64,000 nucleotides of DNA from Ooceraea biroi (taxonomy: Eukaryota; Arthropoda; Insecta; Hymenoptera; Formicidae): assembly GCF_003672135.1 (NCBI RefSeq), contig NC_039506.1:16554001-16618000 (forward strand). The letters are read 5' to 3'. The notes under the pieces were generated by a model. That model worked only from the letters and a program-made list of their open reading frames with translations. It was not told the DNA's origin and did not search any database. Each line of letters starts with the position of its first letter. Within the stretch, counting starts at the first letter, position 1. The position numbers and the translations under genes are program-made. Of this stretch, positions 39,332 to 52,200 are shown one piece after another.

Positions 39332-39863
39332 ATAACGGGATCGCAAAAGATATCCGGATAGCGACATGAGGGGTTTGTTTTACGGTTAACGTAACAGGCG
39401 CTCCTCGGCCACGTGGAATAACGATATAATCGCCGTGGCTTTATCCGACCGGAATCGGCCATCTGGATCGGTTTCTTCAACGTCGCCGAGAGATCACGAG
39501 CAGCGATCGTTTCTCACCGTCGTGAGGAGGAAACCCAAGCGAGATTCGCGCTTCTTACTGGTCGATAAAAGTAAAAGCCCCATGAGCACCATGAATAAGG
39601 ACGAGGACCACGGATCCGAGGCGGGCAACTCGAACGCGTCCTCGAATTCGCAGCCCAAGAAGCGGAGGCAGCCGTGCTGCATGCGATGTGACAACCACGG
39701 GCTGGTCATTGGACTCAAGCAGCACAAGAGATACTGCAAATATCAGTTCTGCAAGTGCCCGGCATGTCAGCTTACCGTCGAGCGACAGAGGGTGCAAGCG
39801 AGACAGACGGCTCTGAAGAGAGCCATCGAGATGGACAGGTCCAAGAAAATTCTCCCTGTAGAG
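39332..39863 (+). CDS. dsx: doublesex, DM-domain exon (exon 2)
   Basis: The exon runs from a candidate acceptor ending at 39,331 to the donor GTAAGT at 39,864. Coding starts at ATG 39,582 (the next ATG, at 39,591, has the better CACCATG context), giving 94 residues. Dsx is the transcription factor at the bottom of the insect sex-determination cascade. An acidic, Asn/Ser-rich N-terminus and a basic KKRR stretch (26-29) precede the DM domain at about 30-81. The zinc ligands C33, C36, H39, H48, C52, C57, C59 and C62 have exactly the spacing of fly DSX (44, 47, 50, 59, 63, 68, 70, 73). LKQHKRYCKY and the tail ERQRVQARQTALKRA follow the family pattern, and YCKY favours dsx over dmrt99B/93B. The usual CRNH is CDNH here. 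The upstream in-frame part (39,435-39,581) lacks an ATG and is taken as 5' UTR. Confidence 0.85.
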
Positions 39864-40365
39864 GTAAGTCCCTTTTTATTTTTCAGGAGGCTCTCACGAT
39901 CGCAGAAAGTTGCGGCTGCAAAAAGTCACCCCGAAACCGAAATGTTATCGAGCACGAACGCTAAATGCAAATCGACGCGTCAGCCTCCAACGTTTATTCG
40001 CGGCTGTAAATTGATTACCGAGCAGATCGCTGTGTTATGTTGAGATAAAGTGCACGGACACGCTCTTCGCTAAGACGGCCTCTTGTATTCACCGGTGATC
40101 TATAAATACCGTGAACGTACCATCGTGCGGTTGGTAGCGACCGACTGTTTCTTAATCTCTGTGTTGAATCTGGTGCAGCTTATGGAACCTACACTTCCGC
40201 TTTCTTCCATAACTTTGAAAAATTGCGCGAATGAATCCCGGGATTTCTTATTCACGTTATTTTTAAGCGATTGACTTTTCCATTCGGATAGACGTACTTA
40301 CGTGCTTTGCAGCCGCAACATATTTTTCATCAGGATTGCGATGATAATTGAATTTTTCACGACAG
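39864..40365 (+). other. dsx: dsx intron 2 (502 nt)
   Basis: GTAAGT donor at 39,864 and TTTTTCACGACAG acceptor ending at 40,365. Both neighbouring exons are in phase 0. Reading on past the donor would add 60 residues without family character before a stop at 40,041-40,043. A second possible acceptor (TTTTTCATCAG) ends at 40,333. Confidence 0.7.
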
Positions 40366-40444
40366 ACGAAGCCAATGCCGTTAGACATGGACATCTACTT
40401 GCTGAACTTGAGTAAAAAGCAGAGAACCGTGAAGAAATATAAGA
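40366..40444 (+). CDS. dsx: doublesex, short linker exon (exon 3)
   Basis: A 79-nt exon between a pyrimidine-rich acceptor and a strong GTGAGT donor at 40,445. It continues the DM exon in phase 0 and encodes 26 residues, starting TKPMPLDMDIYLL and ending in a basic KKQRTVKKYK, then leaves one base (A). That base plus GA from the OD2 exon makes AGA (Arg), so the two exons fit directly. The basic end may extend DNA binding or nuclear import. A small third exon between the DM and OD2 exons matches the gene plan of honeybee dsx. I chose it on splice signals and phase; there is no independent homology. Confidence 0.65.
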
Positions 40445-43400
40445 GTGAGTAAGATTGACATCCAATTTGCTTTTAGTGTTGCTTGATGCATGAGGCAGAT
40501 CGAATATAATTCATTATACGCAGATTGACGCGAGCTAGCGTACTTTATACATTAGCTGCGCTGAAGTCGTGTGCTAAACCGCCTAGAAATACTTATTCGC
40601 AACTGCCCTGGGGATGGATTAAACGTGCATGTATCGTGTGTTTACGGCGAGTCGTTGCTTGCCGACGTTATTCGCCGCGATATAGCGCGGATTTGCGGTA
40701 ATCGCGCATCGTCATGGACTCACGAGCGATTAATGTGCACGCGTTGATGCGTTCAAGTGTCATTTCGTTTGGCATTTGAATATCTCGCCGTACGTAAACG
40801 TCTGCAACGCGTGATTTATTCGACGATATCGCAACCTTTGCGTATTGCAATACGATTGGTATTTATAAGAATTTTCCCGAGAACGGAAAAACGTTTCGCG
40901 TGGACGTGTATTGCGAGGGACCCTCCCGGGGTCATCAGAATTTCACGATGTATTATAAATGCCGATGTTTCATGTATCTCTCTCTCCGAAAACGCGCGAT
41001 CGCAGGTACTCGAGAGAAATATGACGTGCGAGACACGCGACGGTTGTGTAATACCTCGCGTATTCCGCAGTTCGCGGACTCGGTGGTGTTTCCTGATGTG
41101 CATGTCATCACCGAGGCTCCCAGATTATTCTGTTAGATCGATAGAACGCCGAGCGGACGACACTGCGACGTCCACGTTGCGCTTTCGTCGTCGACTCGAA
41201 CGAGGAGCAAATTCCGTGCCGGTCCGGCTGCCCGCGGAACAACCGACTGTAATCTGAATTTAATGAGTCAGTTTCCCCCGCGAATGCGACTCTCGCGAAA
41301 CTTTCTTCTCTTTAGCGAGGCGCGTCCGAAGTTTCTCTTATCTATCTCGCGATTACTATCCGGCGTTCATTCATCGCGATCTCTCTCGCGAAACGAATCG
41401 TGTGGACGAACGATTCCGTGGGGTTCCGAATTAATTTATTATTAGCAGCTGATACGTCCAACTCCGACTTCCTCTCGGGTCTTTTTCTACACGATGCACA
41501 TCTCTCAGATAGACGGCGCGTCCGAACGCAAAAAGTAAAGCTTTCCATTAAATTTATGCACACGCAGCGCAGATCTCTCTTTTCTCTTTCTCTCTCTTGC
41601 TCTCTACTTGATATGCATGTTGATCATCCATTTACCACAGTGTTCCTGCTCATTAATGAACATGTACATACACACGCATTCGCGATGAAAATTGAGATCG
41701 CCTACCTGTTGCACGCTCTCCTAGTCTCCGTCCTTCTCTCCTATCTTTCGTGCGGGGCTCGCCCTTTACCATCGCCAAGGCAGCGCAGTCCCGCATGCTC
41801 TCAGCACTTCCACCATTATGACCTGTTTTGAAAATTTGTTTAATATCCAAGGACCGGAGCCTCTCCCCGGGGACTCCCGAGAAATGTCCGTCGTTCGACG
41901 ATCGGTCGTCTCATTAAGACCGCAATGCGAGGGCTATCCTGTTTCCTCTGATGACTCTCTCGGCGCGTTCGAGACTCGCCGCTCAGGTATGATAATTTTT
42001 GCACTTCTTGATGAGCATTACGCGGCAATTTGTGTACATGACGCGCGCATATATATGCGTGGAAACGACGAGGACCGAGAACGGCCGCGATTATCTATCG
42101 GTATTCATTAGCTAAACGCTGAGAATCGTGCTCGCGAATCTCGATGCGAGCCGTGAAGGGCGACAGGTATCGGAATAAGTGTTCAGCCGTCAGCGCGAGT
42201 GACGAGTTCGAGTATCTTAATTCGTCTGGGATACGACGCGGATCGAGGGAGCGAGATCGAGTGCACGGAGGACGACGCGAGATCTGTTAGATAGCGATGC
42301 AGCAGCATCCGGACCCGTCGGCTGGTCGTCTCGCGTATTCCAGTTTCTCGGCTATTTTGTAACGGTATGACAGCACCGGGGCTGGCGACAGTGCCAGAAC
42401 GTAATACCGGGAATTATCGCGGGGGAATGACTCGGAAGTCTCGGCAGAATTTAATAGCGCGGCTATTAATACTCCTGCTGCTAACTATTCGAGAAGCGCC
42501 TCCTCTTTTCTTCTCTTCCTTTTTGTGCACGTAAACCCCGAGTATCGAGTCGTTGCATCTGGTCGATCGCTATTTAAGACCCACCTTCGTCGTTCCCGTC
42601 TTGTTGACTCTCGAATACCTGATGCGAATCGGGTGCAACTTTTCTCACCTCCCATCGATCCATCGTTCGCGGAGGCAGCTCGTAATCTCGGTTCAACTGG
42701 CTGATCTTGACGCTTCACTCTTTATCGAATTAATCGTACTTTTTATGGCGCTTTAATGCGACGTTCTTGCGAATGGTTATCCATATTGTGCACAAAAACG
42801 TTTCATTGATAAAGTACTCGCTTGATATCGGTATCTGCGGATGTCACTATTTTTTTACAATCAAGAGAAACGGTAGTGTCTCGCGCCAAGTATACGCGCA
42901 GCGAGACCGCACCGTGACTCTTTTACGCGATAATAATAACAGGAAAAATGTTCCATAATGTATTTCCATATCTTTCGGTATTTGATATCGTTTCGCATAG
43001 GCGCACGCATGATAGCGTTATGCAATTGTTTACAAGTGTCTGACACATCAGCAACGCCGGTTGTTACTTTGCATGAACATAATTCGATATATAGATTCAT
43101 GCATAACCGTTCATTAGGCAATTCGCTTATCTCGAAGCAAGAGGAACTCGACAAGAGAAACGACGACCCGCGTTTACTTTTTCCTTTATTGAAGCGCCAC
43201 TTTTATTCATACGCCGCGCTAGCAGAAGGGACGAACGTAATATCGCGATCGTTCGGTCGTTTTCAGGCGCGACCCTCGCAAAAATATGACGGAATGCCAA
43301 AGTTCGTGAACCCTTGGAGGGCTGCGTTGCACCGCGTACCGTTCCACGATGCCAATAAAATGAAATAATTATGGAATAAATTAAAGTGCCGCGATAATGG

Positions 43401-46387
43401 GACCTCCGTCGTTGCAAAGTTTCGGGACAAAGACCGGCATTCAGCGCTCGAGTGGAGGATGCTATTGCTTATCCTTCCTTACCCCGTGTATACTTTAAGC
43501 CGTTATATCGTACACGACAGTCGCGCAAAGTGTCGTTGGACAAAGAATGACAGCGCGGAGGAACAGTTCCTGCACTGTTAAATATCACGTCACTCAATTT
43601 TCCCTTCACAAGAAAAATGGAGATCAATTTAGAGAGGAATCTGGCTTCCGAGAGCAGTGACGTGTCTTTGAGGACTATCGCGCACTCTCAAGCAAACTGT
43701 AATACACGTGGACGTTCTCTCAACCGGACACGAAATTAGATAGACGCGCGGGAGAATGATTCGAGGAACGATCTGGTCCCGCGAAATCGCGTTTCGTCTT
43801 GCGCTTCGGTAATAATCTGTCCGGGGAATTGACGGGTCGCCCCCATATTCTCCCCCTCCCCTTCCCCGCGTTTGTCATCGCCGCCTCCATCGTGCGCGAG
43901 CTACGGAGACATGGTGTATAAACGAACGAGCGTACTTATAATGTCGTTCGCAGTGATCACAACGAAATTCAAGCCACTCTTTCACTTGACAACCCGACCG
44001 AATGTTAACCCTGGTTTTACGAGCGTCCCCATTGGCCGGCGGGCCATGCGAGCCCCGGCTAATATAATACGAACTTATAACCAAAGCCGAAACCTAGGAG
44101 CTCGCTCGTGCTTTTACGATCCTCGGGCTCGTTTTTAAAAGTTATCGTTATTTTGCTCGCTTTCGGATGAAATAGTTTGTCCCCGGACGTAAACGGCCCC
44201 GAGAAAGCGGGGTTCCACTAAAACTTGAATTGTCAGCGCGGCCTGCCCTTTCTCCTAGAGAGACGTGCGTACTCGCATCGTCTACAATTTTCTCACCGAG
44301 ATAACGTTAGAGTTGTAACATTTTTTTGAGGGGTGAAAAAAATGCGCGATGGGAGGCGACAGGTATCTGTACGTACACTTTGTTCGCTTTGTATCAATCA
44401 TTTCTCAATGAATTATTGAAATCGATGACTCTCAATTTATGCTTAACTATTCCGAGATTGATTACTCTCGGAGAGGATGAGGATTGATCTTGGCGTTTGA
44501 GAGCATCCAGCAAAAAGCAGAGAGAGAGAAAGAGTTCCATCTATCCCTCCACGTGAACCCCCGGGGTTCACCGGAACTCGGCTGACCATAAACACTAATT
44601 GATTTACAGTGAATGCGTGCGCGGGTTAACCGCGCGGATCGAAGTTAACGCGAGCATCATCCCCGTGTGATATCGACGGTAATGGAAAAGTGGCGTGGCA
44701 CCCGATAATACGGAAAGTCAGTACCCGCGTCGCGGTTTTCGGTGTGGTGGAAGGAGTTGTGGTGCGGCTCTGGAGAGTGATTACGCCGGGTATATGGGGT
44801 TGTAAAGTTTGCCTTTACGAGCTTGCATCTCGAGGCATCGAGCACGTGGCTTTTAATTACGCATCACCCGTCATTATTCCGTCATTTATTACGCGAGTTG
44901 CTTCGCGTGGCCCGCGAAAACGTAACGCGCCCTTTCAGCTCCCTCGTGACGGACGTCGATTTTAGGAGTTGACCAATACGTTTCGGGATTAACGCGCGGT
45001 TTTTCCTCAGTTTACGTCTCGCGGGATTATTGCGCGCCGCGGAATCGCGATCTCTTGACGGCGATACGAACATCGTGCATGCGAGAAGACGCGGGGGACG
45101 CCCGCATAAATTTCATAAACTTCAGCCCGAGACTATTTTACTCTTTCAATAAAACGGGGGAGGGCGTGCCCTGCTGCTGGTAGCAGGCGTTTGATCAGTT
45201 GTAAAGATTAATCCCTATCACGCGCGATCTCTTGCAGCCCGAAGAAACGTTAATTTGCCAGATAGCGCACACGACACAGTCGCTGATAGCAACCGTGGTA
45301 CGCTGACCGGATTCGTTGCATTTTCCTCTCTCTTTCTTTTTTTTTAATTACTTTCTTCATCTGGATTGTCGTATGACTCTGCAAGTGGCATGTTACGGAG
45401 TCTTTTCCATTAAACGAGCGCCGCGATTATGTATAATTGCACGCGCAATAACTCTTGATCGTTAGTTTCTGCACGACGCGTGCTCGCTTTTCAATGTTTG
45501 TCCGCGCGACGGTTACGCAAGCAAGCAAAGTTTCGGGGTCTCTCTGGACAAGAGGGATAAATCTCAGATTTTTAATTACGTGTTTTACGCGTACGGACGG
45601 AACGATCATCGTTCCCGGAAAGTTAATCAGAGGGAAACGATTTGCGGTCGCGCCGAAAGAGAGCCGGTGAGAGCTCTCGTGTTCTCATAGCGATCGTCTC
45701 GAGAGACTTTTACGACCGGCTCCCTTTCGATGCCGACCTCACCGAAAATCCTACTCGTAAATCTCGTGAAGACCTCGGTGTCGGATTCTTTTCTTGTTTC
45801 CCCGGGCGCGCGGCCGATGACACTTGCGGTCGATTGACTGACCATTTACAAAATTAGAAAATCACTCTTGCGGATCCCTCGGTCGAGTTGTAAAGGGATC
45901 GACTCATTACGAGGCGCTCTCGAAGGATAACACATGTCACGGGGTGACGTTTAACTTTTTTGATTTCAAGGCATTAGTATTATTATTATATCGGCTGGAG
46001 CCGACAAATCTCTGAAAGATTTGATAAAATATTGTTACAGAGACGTTTATGTCAATATTTATTGACTCGTTATTGTTTGGGAGTTGTAATTAAGATGCAC
46101 TTTTATTACTGCCTTACGTTACGTTGAAAATATCGTCGGTGATGTACAAACAACCATTATATCGTGAGTCTTGCATGCGCGACCGACTTTATGGGGATCA
46201 ATCTATCGGTCATGATACGTAGTAGGTTGCCTGGTCCCCGGTTAGTAGCGATTGCTTTGAGATCTTCGCGAACGCAAACAAGAGACTCATTAACGACTGT
46301 TGAAATCAATTGTTGAAACATGCATCAACCAGTGCAGTAAAAATGTTTCAGATGACATTCTTCGGACATGCAACTTTTCATATTTTT

Positions 46388-46441
46388 TTGTTTGTAACGT
46401 TATTATCTTCACTCTTGTTTGTAACGTTATTATCTTCACCG
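46388..46441 (+). repeat. 27-bp tandem duplication
   Basis: Two adjacent copies of a 27-bp unit beginning TTGTTTGTAACGTTATTATC, differing only in the last bases. Each copy contains AACGTT. Confidence 0.85.
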
Positions 46442-48720
46442 TTCTGCAGTCTCTTTGTGATTATGCCCAAGTACCTCACATTTATACTTTCATACATGAT
46501 GCATGTTTTTTTAAACATACGCTCTTCTCATTATCAATTTTTATCCTCAATTCGTTTTATAATTTTTCACAAGACTTTTGATGAGGAAATTCTGCCATCA
46601 CGATAAATAGTTTACCAATCCAATCGAGGTATTCGTAGCCATTCCTACGCGTAAGACGCATATAAGGTGCCTGTTTTATGGCTTTATCGTACAAACACTA
46701 TTAACAGGCAATAAGTTTGCGATTAGTTCGAGGTGGATAATGATTAACCCCATGGAAAAGTGAACGTCTTGGTGCGCACCACCGGCGGATAAGGAGAACA
46801 TAATTCGCGATTGACACCAGCGCGAACCTCGGAGCGCGCGTATTCCGATGTATCAACGTTCGTGCGGCGTTTCAGTGCGATTAATTCATCGCGATTCCCG
46901 CAATAACGTTGTCGATAACGTGCAATAACAGCGGCCTGGAAACGTGCTACGAATATCGCGCGCATCGCGCGATGGAAGATCGCCTCGCGACCGTGACGGA
47001 TATGCACAGAGCGCGATCTGACAAAGCGATCTCTCGCGTGGACGAGACGGCAGGCTTTTTCCCCAGCAAGTTCTTCGCCGACTTTACGACGCGAGCGTTA
47101 AAAGCCGGTTAGGTGAATTCATCGCGTTAGCAACTCGAGAGATTCCCGCGTCGGTTTGCTTCGCTCTCTTTTTCTCTCTCTCGCTCTGCCACGACGAAAA
47201 CCATCCCTTGTTCCGGTCCTAGTTATCGTCGCCGTCATCGTGTCACTGATGCGAAAGTTACGACTCGCCGACGACGATACACACAATGCAGCCCGGCAAA
47301 ATTCGATCTTTCGCCGCTCCGTCTGACGTTGGGCACCGCGACGACGCGACGTCGCTTTTGTCTTGCTCGCCAAGCGAGCTTATCCCGAGGGAGAGTTTTC
47401 CTCGAGACGCGCTTGGAGAGTCCCTCACGTTTTACAGCGACGAGACGTCTTTAACCGTCCTGCCTCGTCGCCGTATTTTGTTCGTGAAACGGATTGATTT
47501 ATCTCTCGATTCAACCCCCTTGCAAATGGCACTTTTAATGCCTCGCGACTAGTAGCACTTATGGCGACCCCGTGCTTGACAGACGATCAAGCGTGGCGGA
47601 GCAGAAAACTGTAAAAACTGCGAAAATGGTCTCCAATTTGCAGCGTTTGTCGCACGCTCGTGTGCACGATAAGCGTGTTCCTTATCGTGGCGCATCGTTT
47701 CCGCGACATTGCGTGTCCAGTCCGCGAAATCGATTTCAGTGTTACGGGATGTAACGTTAATATTTTAGTTTTTGGAGTCAATGCATTTAAGCAATTTACC
47801 CCAGGGACTCAAGTCGTGTGCGTTTTGCGATTTAAGGATAATTTAAATGGTCAAAAAAGGAATGTGAGAGTCAGAGATTTAATTACTAATTGGATAGTTA
47901 ATTACTAAGATATTGGATTTATTTGAGTTCATTAATCGACAATGTTGAATGAATTTAGAGTGAGGGAGAAGTAAATATGAACCTTGAGTTGTGATCGCGT
48001 TGACGCCGTTTTGGAGATCTCGTTGCTGTACTTCTTTCTTACCGCGATATGAGTGAAGAGAGCCGGTCAGGAACCAGGAAGAGAAAAGAGCCAGGAACCT
48101 TGGTTGGTTCCTACTATATCAAAATCGTGAGCAGCAGAATTTTTCTTTAGCCAATGGGAGATCTCGAAAACGGCTGCAACAGGCATAGACAGAAAGGGAG
48201 AGGATCCCGCGCAAATCCCTGCTCTTGGCCTACAGAATCTTCGCGAAAGTTCTAACGATTCTTATACGTATATATACTTATGGTATTTTATATATGATTT
48301 TATCTTGTTTTTAAATAACGGGAATACAAATATTGGTATCATTAATCTGTGCGTTAACATTATGCAATAGACATGTCGTTTCAAACCGAGCTTTGGAGAG
48401 TGACTATATCGATATATGAGAAAACAATTCAAGAGATATGGTCACGCTTCGCCTCCAGGACGCGCGACCTGCTTAATATTTACTTATAATTAAAATGCTA
48501 TAAAAATATATCTCGTGTGTAAGTCTAAGTAAGTGTAAGTTAGGCTCTATGTCGGGGAAGATGACTAAGCGTGCAACCTTAGTCCTTTAAGAGGTTGTTA
48601 GGAAAGGATTTTGGGATGGATCATAAAAGAGAAAGTTTGTCTAAAAGCAGTGACATCGGCATATGACGGTTAAATGAAAAAAAAGGAATCCGAAAGAAAA
48701 AGGAGACTTGTCGGGACGTA

Positions 48721-49180
48721 ACACAGTCATTAATCTCTCACCGGCGGAAGAGAGAAATTGCAGAAATGTATTTCATCAAAGCAAATAATGACACAATCAA
48801 CCTAAAGAAGGACACAGAAGACCTTCCAGCTATTTACGATTTCATTTTCCAGAGCTCAGATATATTTTTCTCAGAAGCTGGTGACTCAGTCAGTTGAGTG
48901 CCATCTTATGATTGTGTTCGCTCTGACATCGCTTCGGTCATCTCCAGCCAGTGAGTTCGGGTTCGTCGGTTTGTCATTAGTTTATTGATTTATTAGTGAT
49001 ATTGTTGTTTAATTTGTAGGTTTTTGACTGAATACTTTCACTTGAAAAGGACCTGAAATCCACAGGTCGAAACGTTGTGTATTTACCAGCAATAAAATAG
49101 CCAGCTCGGTCGGATCTACTTGACTTCTTTTAATTGTTTCTTCCTGGCGGGATAAAAATATTATTTACACAGTCATTAAT
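48721..49180 (+). mobile_element. 5'-truncated Penelope-like element with 14-bp target duplication
   Basis: The insert (48,735-49,166, about 432 bp) is bounded by the direct repeat ACACAGTCATTAAT at 48,721-48,734 and 49,167-49,180. Its 5' part encodes the end of a Penelope-like polyprotein (see the pseudogene entry). Its 3' part holds a small hairpin, ACCTG-CAGGT, followed by TCGAAACGTTG (49,050-49,077) and an AATAAA at about 49,091. The GAAACGTTG block after a hairpin is typical of Penelope-like element ends, where a hammerhead ribozyme motif sits; here CTGA is present but the full CTGATGA box is not. Long target duplications and 5' truncation are usual for this class. Confidence 0.75.
48736..48897 (+). 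pseudogene. C-terminal fragment of a Penelope-like element GIY-YIG endonuclease polyprotein
   Basis: An in-frame stretch of 53 codons ends in TGA at 48,895-48,897. It reads SHRRKREIAEMYFIKANN, then DTINLKKDTEDLPAIYDFI. The pattern H-R-x-x-x-E-M-x-x-I-K ... N-L-x-x-D-T-x-x-L-P-x-I-Y is the end of the GIY-YIG endonuclease domain in Penelope-like retroelements. The reverse transcriptase and most of the endonuclease are missing, so it is not functional. Confidence 0.7.
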
Positions 49181-49234
49181 TACTCAGCATCGCCCGAGTA
49201 TTCCTGCACGTACAATAATTGCTACAATTGACGA

Positions 49235-49270
49235 TGGCACTTGGAGGTGGCACTTGGGGGTGGCACTTGG
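49235..49270 (+). repeat. 13-bp unit repeated three times
   Basis: TGGCACTTGG occurs at 49,235, 49,248 and 49,261 with exact 13-bp spacing and G-rich spacers, just downstream of the Penelope-like insertion. Confidence 0.85.
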
Positions 49271-52200
49271 GAATCGGTCGATCGATCGACTTGAACAAAT
49301 CTACCGATACCTTTCGTGCCGTCTTTAACAAGATACTTTACTAAAACGCACGAGCATCGCACGCATCACCCCGGAGGGATGGTTTACCTCCCGATCAAGC
49401 GACAGGCTTGGTCACCTGATAGCACGGCACTACGATAGGGGTGCACAGGGTGGGGTGAGTAGTAAAGTTGGTCACAGTCTAGCGAGTCGAGCCGGTTCTC
49501 TTTTACGAGGCACGGGGTTAAATGATCTGTCACTTTCTCCCCCTCGTATCTCTTTCTCTGCTCCGGGGGCAGTCTACCATCATTACAAAAATGTCGTAAA
49601 ATATTATGGTGCCTAGTGGTTGACGACGGCCTGTCAACGGTGCACACTCCCTTGCAGTCGTGTACATATACATACCGCTCGCGCGAGCGAGAACTCGTTG
49701 ACGATGCTAACCCCCTTCTTCCTCGTGTCATTTCTCTCGGTCGATGCTTACTCGCGAATCGTGAGGAACGTTCAAGGAACGGAGGAATTTACGGTGGAAA
49801 CAGGCGAGGGCGCTTCATTTTCATTCTTGCGAGGCGCTGCGCGAGCCAACCTCGCGTGTCCGAAGAGTCCTAAAATCTTTATGGCCTTCTGCTCTCCTAC
49901 TCCTCCGAGAGGGCAACGGTCTTCGCGGCATCTCGAGCGGCCTCTCCGGGGGTGTTTATGGTTCCCTCGTCTCTCTCTTTTGTCTCCTTTTCTGCTTCGT
50001 CTTCGTGACGCTCTTCCACCTTCTCGTTCCTCTGCATTGTACGTTATTTGTGCATCGATAGGTGACGACGTGCTCTTAGTAGTAGTGATGCGCGCGCGTC
50101 CGTAAGTTCGCGAGACGTGACGACATTATTCCTTTTCTGTCCAAGCCTCGGTTTCCTTTCGAAAATTTCGCGGTTACGTCAGAGAGCGATCACAAGACCC
50201 GCTGGGATTTCACGTGAACTTGGATACTGCGAGAGGATCTCTCGAGAGAAAGCTCGCTTGCGCGCCGAAGAGTGAGATACGCGCCGCTCGATTGAAAACA
50301 GAAGACACCTAGCCGAGCGCATTCAAGAGAGGAGAACCGTTTTTACGATCGCGGGTAATATGATGTCGCAAATCACGAGCGTGCGAGCGACATTAAGGGA
50401 GAAGACGCCATCCTCTCCCGCACCGTGGGCCACCCACATCGCTAAGCAATCAGACAAGATTACAATTAATCCTCTTCTTTCGTTCTTTTTGTTGTTTTTT
50501 TTTCGTTTTTTCCTTCTCCCCCTCGTGAATCGCAAGTACGCGCGCTCCCTGTGTTTGCGCCGTGGTGGCTGGCGAGCAAAGATTTTATGCGAACGCTTGA
50601 CAGGATAGAATTTTACTGCTTCCGAAATGTCGTGTCTCATAAAAGCCGCCGCGTTCACGACCGTTCCTTCATTCGACTCTTTCCGCTGGAACTTATTGCG
50701 ATTCCGCGTTGACTATTTTTATAGGCGACGCCCACGGAACTGTTGCAAAGACTTTGGTTATATTATTTTTATTGAAATAGGCGGGTGAGTGAGGGGGAGG
50801 AGAGCGCTTGTGCACCACAGATCAGACATCCCGGACTGTCCCCGCTTTTATCCTTGACTTTATCCGTGTCGCCGCGCTCAGCAAAATCCAACGAGCGTAG
50901 GTAGCTGCCGAGTATCGTCGGATATTGTTACAATCGATATCGCTCGTTGTCGGGCGTTGCGTTGCGTGGTGGAACGCGTGGAGTACACGCATTGATCCAG
51001 CCAAACTGTCGTTTCGATTATCACGTAGAAAGAATTAAAGGAATTCTACCCTCTGCATTATGCAGTTACATGTCGGAACTCTTACGACAAGTTTCGCCTT
51101 GAATAAAACGCCACTTGGTGCAACGTAACAACATTTATTTTCTCTCGAGAGAATCGATTTTTTTCGCGGCCACGTTTATGTAACATTTATTAGGCCATTA
51201 ACTAAGTAATCCGGGTCACGTCTAGACGGCGAAGAATTAAATTAAACACATACTTACACTAGCAGAATATATAGTTTGTCGTATATTAATTTTATAGCGG
51301 ATTAGCGATTTTTTAAAAAACAAAAATAAAATTCTCCAAAACATCGCGATCTAGACGCGAGCCGGATTACTTAATCAATGATCTGTAAATTAATAAAATA
51401 TTTTTCTCCTTGAGCGACTATTCTCTCGGTTACGTCCAGGTAATGGTGTCGCGCCCCTCGTCGACGAAACGGGCTCAGTCGTATCACGGCAGCGGCGTTT
51501 GGTTTCGATTACGCGCGCGATGGCACAACGGTATCATTGCTACAAAGCCGCGTCAACCCCTGTGTGTCACGTCGCGTGTGGTGCAACGTTGCGTCCAACT
51601 CGACGCTGGACCGCGAATGAGAGACGCGCGTTTGATTATGCAATACGAGCTCCTCGCCCGTCACAGGCTCGAAATACGCGGTTCACGAAATCCTCTCGGT
51701 TCACGTGTCGGCGTATATTAAAAATCGCCACTATCCTACCTGCCGCAAGCTGCGATCCGTACTAGGCCGGTCGAATGCATAACATTTTTTTACGGGCGAT
51801 ACAGAGTACGTTTACGTCTCGATCGGTAGTTTCTGGAACACGATTTTCGGAATGGAAAGGCGGCGCGGCCGTCTTTTTCATCTCCTTCCCGAAATTTTTC
51901 CTCCCCCGAAAATTTTTTCACCTCTGAAATTATTCGTCGAGGCTTTGCGCGTTGCACACTTACTTGCGGCCGAGTCGTGTAACTTCACTCGGTAGTTTAC
52001 GGTGGTGAAATTGTCGGGTCGCCGGATTTACGACAACCCGGCAGTCTTACGATCCTTTTATACGACTCGGACGCACGATTTACATTCGATAGCAGCAAGA
52101 AGCAATAACGACTGCGGGGATTAAAGACCCCGTGGACGCCGTGCGGCGCGGCGCGGTGCGGACACGCTTCGACCACCATGCGGAATCGAACTTTCAGATT

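Noticed and set aside
49620..50105. ORF containing a signal-peptide-like start (MLTPFFLVSFLSV)
   Set aside because: The rest is Ser/Pro/Arg-rich without cysteines or a domain. It lies in dsx intron 3 and overlaps another equally open frame.
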